Shown: positions 46,847 to 55,928 of the stretch, one piece after another
How the letters are laid out: each line of letters opens with the position of its first letter
Numbering within the stretch: position 1 is the first letter of the stretch
From: Sipunculus nudus
Taxonomy: Eukaryota; Annelida; Sipuncula; Golfingiida; Sipunculidae
Assembly: GCA_026874595.1 (NCBI GenBank)
Contig: CM049322.1
Location: 43,214,840 to 43,278,839, forward strand
Length of the DNA stretch: 64,000 nt
Reading direction: 5' to 3'
Notes under the pieces: model-generated
The model's database searches: none
What the model was told of the DNA's origin: nothing
Seen by the model: the letters and a program-made list of their open reading frames with translations, nothing else
Position numbers and translations under genes: made by a program

Positions 46847-47251
46847 CACTCCGTTAAAGTAAGGAAACTGAAGTGGAAATGGACGACTGTAGGTATCAAT
46901 TTATGGAATAATTATGATAATGGTGCGACTAGAGAATCCGTGCCTTCCCACTACAGATTCCGTGAACATAGAGCACATCTCTTCCAAATGTCTCTAATGA
47001 TACATACCCCTATAAAGTTCCCTCATGAATACATGTCAGCACTGTATAAGCATACTCCCCTCAATTATTATCCAAACACATCACGACACGGCGCGCCCAC
47101 ATCATTCCCCTTACGCCATGTTCCACATTCACAACATGTTTGGCAAAATTTATACAAACCCTGGTGAAACCAACACCTGCCATGGGGCTCCTCGGGGATT
47201 TCTCATGATCACGCCGCACGTTCCTTTAAACACTCGTGCATGACATAGGGC
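46847..47251. other. stretch without recognised feature
   Basis: Overlapping open frames at 46940-47167 and 47025-47243 have no recognisable domain or start context. Confidence 0.4.
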
Positions 47252-47512
47252 GGGGGGGGGGGGGGGGGGGGTCTCCCCCCATTATTACTAACTGACATAT
47301 TTACTTTTACGTTTCAGACATTAAAGGGGGGGGGGGGGGTCTCCCCCCATTATTACTATCTTACTCACATATTTACATGTAGGTTTCAGACAGCAAGGGG
47401 TTGGGGGGGGGGGGGGGGGGTTGGGGGGTCTCCCCCCATTATTACTATCTTACATATTTACATGTACGTTTCAGACAGCAAGGGGGGGTTGGGGGGGGGG
47501 GGGTCTCCCCCC
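47252..47512. repeat. G-tract minisatellite, 4 units
   Basis: Units of 68-89 bases each contain a long G run (13-20), then GTCTCCCCCC, ATTATTACTA, CATATTTAC(A/T)T and GTTTCAGACA. Each G run faces the C run of its own unit, so hairpins and G-quadruplexes are both possible. Unit length differs mainly through G-run length and TT interruptions. Confidence 0.9.
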
Positions 47513-47816
47513 AAATTAACAGGGAATATATTATTCACATAGGTCCATATTTTTAAACCATTTACCTTTTTCTTTCATTGCACACCTGCTCTTCCATCTT
47601 CATGAACCGTCACGGGGATGAATGTAAAATGATATTCTCAACTTATGATGCTGTCAACTTATAACATATGTACAAGCCGGCTATGTTACAAATATGCACA
47701 CACATCTCAACTCACTATCCACAAAAGTGGCAGCTGGCTTTGCTGCACTTCCCGTTATACGGGGTTTTAACGGATTTCAAAAATGCACTAAACGAATTCT
47801 GCCCCTGATGCCATAA

Positions 47817-49061
47817 TCACCATATGTAAACGCCCAGGTAGCTTTGTAAGTGGGCTGATTTTACACCGAATCTCGGCATACCCACACCTTTTTTGACCTT
47901 TTGCCAATCTCCTTCTATTGAATTCGTGTGACATCCTGTCACCGGGTCTTTAAAATTCTGACTGTGGTTCACAGTCTCATGCTGGTAGCCATGATCAGTC
48001 AAACAATCGTACAACTTCCAGCAATCAGAGCGTATGATTGAGCCGGCTTTAATGTATTTCTTTAAAAGTGGCAGCAGGGTCTCCGTAGATCTGTCAGGGA
48101 CGACAAACATAAACACTTTACTTTTATCCCTCTGTTCCCTCCCTCCAAAAACCCAATCACCCTTCACCATATGACCTCTGTGGTATTTTCGTTTTGAAAA
48201 TTTTGATTCGTCTATTTCAACGATCACCCCTTCTCCCCCGATTTGTGCATCATCCGTCTGGGAGAGGATGCTGTGTTCACATACCTCTCTGCAAAAGTTA
48301 CACCAGTCAACACAAGTATTGCTGCTCACTTTCAGTTCCCCCATCATCTGACATTGTGTCATGCCTATCGACCACATATGTGTTAGCTTCATTATTTCTT
48401 CTATGGTGAGATTGGCAAAACTAAACCAACTGCCATGTCTGATAGACAGACGCACATCGTGTTTTTTTGGTTGCTTTTTCTGACAACGCCATTTGAATGT
48501 ATCACTGGTAGTGCTTTCGGCGGTAGTCACAAGTGACATAGCTTGTCCACATTGATAACACGTTCTGCTATCCTTAATCAATTCAACCTCCATCAGCCAA
48601 TTGATTGTGCTCTCTTTTGATATTAGTATCTGCTGCACTAATGTTTCCCACGTCATATTGTCTAAAGGTGGCAGATTCTTCCACTGATAGCTGCCTTTGC
48701 TAATATGGTACTGTGTTGCAGTATGTTTGAAAGTTTTTTTTTCACCCACCAATGTACACTGTGTTGCTGCATCAGTAATATTACACCGTTTCTGTTCATT
48801 GCTACCTACTGGTGCCACCAACCTGGGCTTATGATGAACTCTGGGCAGTCGTGCACTGGTTTTCTGCCGTCCCCTCATGGAACCTTCAGAACTTTCAATT
48901 TCTGATTCCTTCACTCTTTTGGTGAATCCCGTGTCATCATGACCACTTTTTCTTTTTCTGCCACACGTTTGTGAGCCTCTCAGGGTCACACCTGTCTTTT
49001 CTATGATGATACTATCTAGTTTTTTTCCGAAATCTAGGTATAATCGGGGATTCGAAGTCAC
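47817..49061 (-). CDS. ISXO2-like (IS1595/Merlin-type) transposase, probably frameshifted
   Basis: DDE transposase of the ISXO2/Merlin group; it would cut and join element ends in the nucleus. The open frame spans 414 codons. A basic N-terminal tail is followed by KDSRTCYQCGQ ... FKWRC (about 164-193, partial zinc ribbon), a helix-turn-helix-like stretch, then VEIDES with the first Asp (284), IIRSDCW (Asp 346) and HTNSIEGDWQKVKK (Glu 383). The frame opens with GTG, not ATG. A normal double ATG lies at 49072-49077 in another frame and encodes MMSSDSDFESPIIPRFRKK, meeting this frame at an A7 run near 49022: a one-base insertion (or sequence error) splits the gene. The C-terminus, YLGVYIW then stop, is slightly short for the family. 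Element ends were not identified. Confidence 0.8.
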   Translation of the reverse strand: MTSNPRLYLDFGKKLDSIIIEKTGVTLRGSQTCGRKRKSGHDDTGFTKRVKESEIESSEGSMRGRQKTSARLPRVHHKPRLVAPVGSNEQKRCNITDAATQCTLVGEKKTFKHTATQYHISKGSYQWKNLPPLDNMTWETLVQQILISKESTINWLMEVELIKDSRTCYQCGQAMSLVTTAESTTSDTFKWRCQKKQPKKHDVRLSIRHGSWFSFANLTIEEIMKLTHMWSIGMTQCQMMGELKVSSNTCVDWCNFCREVCEHSILSQTDDAQIGGEGVIVEIDESKFSKRKYHRGHMVKGDWVFGGREQRDKSKVFMFVVPDRSTETLLPLLKKYIKAGSIIRSDCWKLYDCLTDHGYQHETVNHSQNFKDPVTGCHTNSIEGDWQKVKKGVGMPRFGVKSAHLQSYLGVYIW

Positions 49062-49077
49062 TGTCGGACGACATCAT

Positions 49078-49689
49078 GTCTGCTGTTAACGTCAACAGAT
49101 TAACTGCCTTGGCAATATTGACCGTTATTTATTACATAACTAACTATTACATAACGATGGAATGTGCAATGCGAGTGACCAAGTGTACTGAACGACCTTT
49201 CACGTAAATACAACCCCCGAACATTAGCCGGCATGAATGCCTTGATGGCATGGGGGTTACACTCCTGGCAGCAATGCCTAAGGTTGGCGGATCGATTCCA
49301 GTAAACACCATGGTATCTTTATTTCTTTGCATGTTTGTAATAATCATTGAATTTCTCTTTCAGATTCCTTCAGAGATGCGGACATTACATCCTAAGTGTT
49401 ACACCGGCAGCAGATGAAATAGATCAGATAAGGGATGACGGAGTTAAGGGATGAGGGAGATGGATAGGCAAGAACAACAAGACAGATGAAGTGACAATAT
49501 TTTAATTTTTATAATTTTTTTATCCCCCCAAAAATTCGACACCCCATTTTTTACTCTATCCCCATCAAATATATCGCCCTCTTTAGCTTGTGTACTATTC
49601 CTATATCCATATTTTTGGGTTCATTGGTAGGCACTAATTCTATAGTCACTCCATGATAATTATAATATACATATAATATATTTCGATCA
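49078..49689. other. Flank of the transposase with a SINE-like block
   Basis: At 49200-49320 a block with TTGATGGCATGGGGGTTAC and, further on, GGCGGATCGATTCC resembles boxes A and B of a tRNA-derived SINE, weakly. The rest shows nothing recognisable. Confidence 0.35.
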
Positions 49690-49749
49690 AACAACTCGGA
49701 AGCGGATCCAGGGGAGGGGTCCCCCCCCTTTTCATCAGAAACAACGTTT

Positions 49750-50560
49750 TTAGCTCAGCTGACTATAAGTCATCTGAGCTATAGTCGTGGTCCATTGTCC
49801 GTCGTCCCTCCATCTGTCTGTCCGTCTGTCCGTCTGGATGTCCGTCCGTAAGACTGGCACGTTTCGACACCGTTGGACCTACAAATCTGAAATTGGGCAT
49901 ACAGTTAGATGTCCCTTAAATCTCCTACCATGCCGAAAATTGGGTCAATAGGACTTTGTTTCTTCTAGATATTAAGGAAAAACCTCAATTTTTTATTAGA
50001 AATCTATTTTCACACTTCAGGACTGCCTTATATCAAAACCACTCATCTGGTTTTCTTCATATTCACCATAAATATTCCTCTATATAGTTTCTATGTACAT
50101 GCCAGATATTAAGTCAGTATTATATAATTTAAAAAAAGTATAGGCCCAAACATAATGGACTTTGTAAAAAAAATCAGGAAGATATTTGGTACTTAAGACC
50201 AAAAGTGTTAAAGGTAGGGACTTTTTTCCATTAATACAACTTTAATTAATCGAAATTAAATTGTATACCAAAAATTAGATCAAAATCTGGTAAATTTTTT
50301 TAAATATTGGCAAAAATATAAAATTGGTACCTTAAATTTTGCCCAACTTTGGCCACGGCACGTTTTTTTCCTGTAACTACTGTGGATTTAATTTTCACAG
50401 CATGTATACATAAGGATTTAATCTGTTAAAATCTGAAATTTAAAAATAAAAGCTGCAAAATTAGGCTAGTTATTGAATTTTTTTGGAGGCTCTTGTTATA
50501 ATAATATAATATAATATAAACTTTTTTATTTTACATGGATTGTACAAATAGTTATTATAA
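49750..50560. repeat. Dispersed repeat, copy 1
   Basis: Begins with a GTCCGTCTGTCC-rich region, then TCTCCTACCATGCCGAAAAT, TTCTAGATATTAAGGAAAAA, TATCAAAACCACT and CATGCCAGATATTAAGTCAG. Two further copies follow at 50829-51350 and about 52725-52850. Repeats of this composition are common in mollusc genomes (general knowledge); no coding capacity seen. Confidence 0.7.
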
Positions 50561-50567
50561 CTAATCG

Positions 50568-50750
50568 AGGCACTCTCCATGGCTCAGGTGATGGCGTTCG
50601 GTAGTCTGCAAAGATGGAGGAAACCGGAGAAAACCACCGGCCTTGGACGGGCAACTGCAACCCACTCTCATTGCCACGCCGGGGATCGAACCCGGGTCGC
50701 TAGTGGAGAGAGCCAAGAGTTTTACCACTCAGCTGTCCAGGCCCCTGTTG
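50568..50750 (-). mobile_element. tRNA-derived SINE
   Basis: Minus strand: GGACAGCTGAGTGGTAAAA (box A) and GGGTTCGATCCCC (perfect box B), then a body with GGTGGTTTTCTCCGGTTTCC. Same family as 10025-10195 and the best-preserved copy here. It sits between two copies of the dispersed repeat. Confidence 0.75.
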
Positions 50751-50828
50751 TATTCCCTTACATTGTCAAGCAGTCCACTTTGATGACTGTAGGTCATTCA
50801 GTGCACATCTCTATGCTCCCCAGGCTGT

Positions 50829-51350
50829 TGGCATAATTTTAGATGTCCCCAAAATCTCCTACCATACCAAAAATTTGGTCATTAGGACTTTTTTCCTTCG
50901 AGATATTAAGGAAAAAAAACTCCGTTTTCCATAAAAAAAAGCCATTGTTACACTTCAAGGCTGCCTAATATCAAAACCACTGATCTGTTTTTGATTGTAT
51001 TTAGTATTCACTTTCTTTGATACATTTTCTACGATCTTACCAAAAATTAGGTCAGTGTTGGGTATTATTTTGAAGTTATGGGGCAAAACATAATGCAATT
51101 TTTAAAAAAATCAGGAAATATATTTACTCGTGTAACATGAGAATTGCTGAACCTAGAGACTTTTTTTCAGGAATATAACTTTATTTAATTAAGATTCAAG
51201 TGTTTACCCAAAATTAAATCTGAATTTTGCAAATTTTTCAAGTTATTAGCATAAATAAAAAATCAATACCTTAAATTTTTGTCCAACTTTGGCGCTGTTG
51301 ATTTAATTTTCACAGCATATATACATAAGGATTTAATCTTTTAAAATCTG
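50829..51350. repeat. Dispersed repeat, copy 2
   Basis: Follows the same order as copy 1: TCTCCTACCATACCAAAAAT, GAGATATTAAGGAAAAAA, TATCAAAACCACTGATCTG, AAAATTAGGTCAGTGTTG and a final TTGATTTAATTTTCACAGCA shared with copy 1 near 50385. Confidence 0.7.
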
Positions 51351-54300
51351 AAATTTCAAAGAAATTGATTGGAAAGAATAGCTTTTATTCATGTTTTCAT
51401 ACACCATGTCAAGTGTTGTTTACATCTAGCCCACCTAGTAGTACAGCCTTCACTTGCATTATGTAACCCACACCAGGCAGCTTGCCTTGGGTCAGCTTGG
51501 CCACTACCAGCAGGCTTCCCCTCTGCCCTGCCCCCCCCCCCCCCCAGCAGGTGCATAAACTAGATGAATGTTATTACTTTCTGTATTTGATTCATTCTTA
51601 TTCTAGGCTATGCTACATTTTAGATTTTGTATTTTACCACCAGGGTTACAGTGATTGAAGTGTACATTTAATTGTGTCCACAAAGTAGTGTATTGCTATG
51701 AAAGTGTGGATGTTCATGAGTTAAGTAATTCTTTACTTCAGAGGAGTAAAAACTTCACCAGGTGTGAAATTGAGTATTAATTCCAGTAATAAATTAAAAC
51801 TGGGATAGTAATTAGCACAATGATATTGTTTGTCCCTCAATCAACCAACAGTGTGTTTACCTTATTTGAAAAGATGTTTTATTTTATCAAATTTACTGAA
51901 TCTTTTTTTTTATTTTGGTGAATAAAATTAAGCATGTACTGAAAACTCCAGTGTGCAAAACTTTTTAATAGTGATTCAAGGAATATTCTTTTAGATGCCA
52001 TGTTGTGGCAATATTTTCTTTTAAATATAGTTTAAACATTTATGATTTAAAAATAATAAAATATATGTGTATGCATAATATGACCCAATATGAGCTACAC
52101 TCTGGATATATGATGATTGCAACTTTTGCAACAATTCTAATATTTTAACTTATAGTTTCAGTTTTTTACTCTGTATATATAATGATTGCAACTTTTGCAA
52201 GAATTATAATATTTTAACTTATATTTTCAGGGTTTTTTATTAAAAATTTATAAAACCTGTAAATAAAGGAATTATTCAGATATAAACTTCTTAATGGAAA
52301 AAGTGGATATGCTTAAAAAAAATAGGATTATATATAAACTTAAATGCATTATTCCCTTGAAAGTGAAATAAAGGTGTTAGTCCATTCTGTCAACTTGCCT
52401 CTCCATCTGTAAATTTTCATATGCATCACAGTATCTCAAAACTTTTACTGTTTTTCTTCATGACAGTCTTGTCAGAGTATTACTTGCAATCATATATTTA
52501 GAACTTTACTGTAACCAAGTAGGAGGGCCCCTTTCCTCTTAGCTTTTCATATTCTTATATAAATGAAAAACATTACAATAGAATATTTCTACATCCACCT
52601 TTGTGCTGCCCTCACTTTTCCCTTCTCCGAACCCCATCCCAAAGTCAGCCTCAGTAAGCAAGAACAAGATGAATCAGATATATTCATACTTTAATATTTT
52701 GTATAACTATTCGTCGATAGGTACCTATGTACATGCCAGAAATTATGTCAGTATTGTGTAATTTGTAGACATAGTGGGCATCACAATAATGTACCTTGTC
52801 AAGACTAAAGAGATATTGTGTCATACAGTCACAAATTCATGAATCACTTCATCAGCATAGTTAATCATAACATCATATCTGTCAAATTGAAAGCTTGCAG
52901 ACTACCATACACTTAAGATCCTTCAACAAATAGCCTTATCATCATTCTACTACTGCTTATTACTGCTGTCATTGCATTCATATTTGCTCAAATATATCAC
53001 AATTTTCAACCCCTCCTAAATAAATAAAAAATAAACCACTATATTTGACTCTATTAATCCATCAGTCAGGTAATTTCATTTATCATTTACTCACATATTA
53101 CATTAAATTCCTTTATAATAGCCCAACATGTCCATGATATTCATAATGTTTATCGACTTGATATAGTATCACAGTGGAGAAACATTTACAGTCCAATCAT
53201 GATCAGCTGAGCACCGTGACCCATGGGTCCCTTGTTTAAGGGCTTCAAACAACATTTTGCCGCCTGGACCCCCCTTTTTCAGACATGAGGACCTTTTTTT
53301 AGGGTTTTTATTTGTCCTCCTGGGTTGGACCCCCCTTTCCTAAATCCTGGATCCGCCCCTGAACGTGAATCTATGCCGGAACGTCATTAAATCATTGGCA
53401 CTGTCACCGGTAGTACTGCGGTAGGCGGCTCTACATTTCTGCCTGATACCTGATGCGGAGTGATGCCTTTTTCACTTTTGTCTCAACTTTCATTCCTTCA
53501 CTTCAGTCTCAAGACTAATTATATATATATATAACCAAAACATGTAAACCCTATATTATTCTACATTATTCTATATTCAAGCATTATTTTATCTTTCCCA
53601 TTACAGTGTGGGGCATTAATTTTTATGAAGGGAATTTCATGTAATGTTTATTTTTTTTTAATCAGAGTGACCGATGGAAAGGACAAAATGAGGGGTCACC
53701 TTTCCACAAGCCTGTGTCCGCATGTTTCATTGAGATAATTTTCTTCAAAATTAACAGTTTTCAATAATTTCATAAAACACTTCGTATGAAATGACATCCT
53801 AATAATAAGGTGGCAATTGAGAATTTTACAATAAATAATAATTCTGTTTCTTAAATAAAATGTAAGGTGAGTAATAATTTTTCTTGTTTAAAATCAGGCC
53901 TTTTAATATTCTACCCAACTGTACATCAATATTTTCCCTCTGAAATTGAACTAATAACAATTTTCAGAGGGAAAGGACAGAATGAGGGGTCTAAATGAAG
54001 AAACATTTATAATGAAGAAAAAAAATTCGGTTCTTCAAGATAAAGGCCTTTATATATTTTGTTCTATCCAGCTGAAACAAAAATGAAAAACCACTTGGAA
54101 AAGGGATGTTTTCATTAAAACTTTCATAAAAGATATGATTTAAAAAGTTTAAATTTAAGGTATTTAAAATATATTCTTTCTGTGATTCTCTTATTCTACA
54201 TAGTTCATATTTATGAATCTGTTTTTGCTAACAAATGTAAGAAACGAATGTTTTACTTCAACCCCACTTCCTATCCCCAAACACAGACATAAACACCGCA

Positions 54301-54567
54301 GATGATTGGCTCCTCTGAAAACAAATTTTGTCATTCATTTTGATGTCATAACTCAAGGCCGACGAGGGTTTCATATACTAAAGTTAGAGTACTTTAACTG
54401 TCCCTTTATTTGGATTAAACTGTACAATTCACACATAACTAATATATATATATATATATATATAATTTGAACAATATAATAATATATAATCTGTTTTCTC
54501 TTCAAAGGTGTGATGATGATGTAATGATGCACGGTACATATGGTATTAATTTTTCTTTTATTTTTAG
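51351..54567. other. Region upstream of the PRDM9-like exons
   Basis: Holds a C16 tract at 51530, a partial third copy of the dispersed repeat (about 52725-52850), two copies of a GGAAAGGACA(A/G)AATGAGG motif (53676 and 53970) and a short (TA)n near 54441-54463. KRAB and SSXRD exons, expected upstream of the SET exons if the gene is a full-length PRDM9, were not recognised here. Confidence 0.5.
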
Positions 54568-54641
54568 TTTGTGAAAGCTGTATGGAGGAATACCTTGGTG
54601 AATGTCCAGATCATCCTCTAATTATCATCAAGGATGCAGAG
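54568..54641 (+). CDS. PRDM9-like exon: zinc knuckle
   Basis: After TTTATTTTTAG. Encodes [20 protein letters not shown] plus KDAE; phase 1 in, phase 0 out (GAG|GTGTGG). An upstream exon must supply the first base of the split codon. Confidence 0.85.
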
Positions 54642-55832
54642 GTGTGGCAATCTGCATACTAAATTTACCAAGTTATCTACCATGGCTCTAAAGTAGTAAC
54701 CAAAATGTAAATCTGAAGTGTGTATATACTAGATATCTTTAGATATTCAATGAAATAGTGTCTGTTATATATTCTATGTAAAAATAAGTATGAAGTATTT
54801 GATATTTTACCAAACGTTTTATTCTGAATATAATTAAAAATAAATGTTTACTTTATCACTATAGATTAACTGTATCTATGGATATATGTAATTTTATTTT
54901 AGGAATTATTCTGTTTTATCATGTCTATTGAACTGGCATCACATTTAAATATGTACAATGATCAATAATTGGAATAATCAAATAATATAATGTTAATGAG
55001 CTCCTGGGATATTACTTTTCTCAGGCAAATGATAAAATGAAGAACTTTGACCTGGCAACTTTACCAGAGGGACTGGTTGTGAAAGACTCTAGAATTATTG
55101 GTGCTGGACTTGGAGTTTGGGCTGAGAAGGAATTTCCCAAGAATGTAAGATTTGGTCCTTACTTGGGTGAACTGATGACAGACGAAAACAAGGCTCATGA
55201 TTCTGGATACTGCTGGCAGGTGAGCTTTTCTTGGTGAATGTTTTAATGATGACACCAGCAAGTCATTATCATATATATAAATACACTGAATCTGTGCTTT
55301 CATTAAAACTGGACGCAGGTATTACTATCTGTAAATTATTTTACAATTATTTAATATTTTTTTTTATTATTTAATACAAGATATTAAAGAAAAATGAAAT
55401 GAAAGAAGCAGGAGTAGTAGTAGTAGCTTTAGATGGGTAGAAGCCTTTCAGTTTCCTATTTACTTAAAAAAGTCAAAACGGTTGTTTTATTTGTTCAATA
55501 TTTGTCCTTCTGATATAAATCATAACATTTATACCTGGAAAGTTCATACTTTGCCATCCAGACAACCCCTGCCACAACCCATTGGTTATTAGTTTGAAAC
55601 CTGTGCTTCACACATGGTCACACACACACATACATGCCAGTCACCCACAATTATTATCTCCGCCAAGCGGTGGGGATAATGTTTTTACCGGCCTCAATTT
55701 GTCTGTTTGTTCGTCTGTCTGTTGGCAACATTACTCAAAATGATCTTGACAGATTTTAATGAAATTTTCAGATACTGGGCAATGTTACAAGGAACAATTC
55801 AATTTTTGGGATGCAGATCATCTTGATTCAGG

Positions 55833-55928
<96 letters not shown>

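Larger units (their letters stand above)
49697..53362. mobile_element. Possible element bounded by CGGATCCAGG inverted repeats
   Basis: Left CGGAAGCGGATCCAGGGG and reverse-complemented right CAGGGGCGGATCCAGGAT, each followed by a GGGGGTCC-type block, look like terminal inverted repeats 3.7 kb apart. No target duplication and no transposase frame were found, so the two ends may belong to separate insertions. Confidence 0.35.

Noticed and set aside
46940-47243. Two overlapping plus-strand frames
   Set aside because: No domain, no splice context and His/Pro-rich content from low-complexity sequence.
47252-47512. CRISPR-like array
   Set aside because: Unit lengths vary, spacers are G runs and the genome is eukaryotic; it is a minisatellite.
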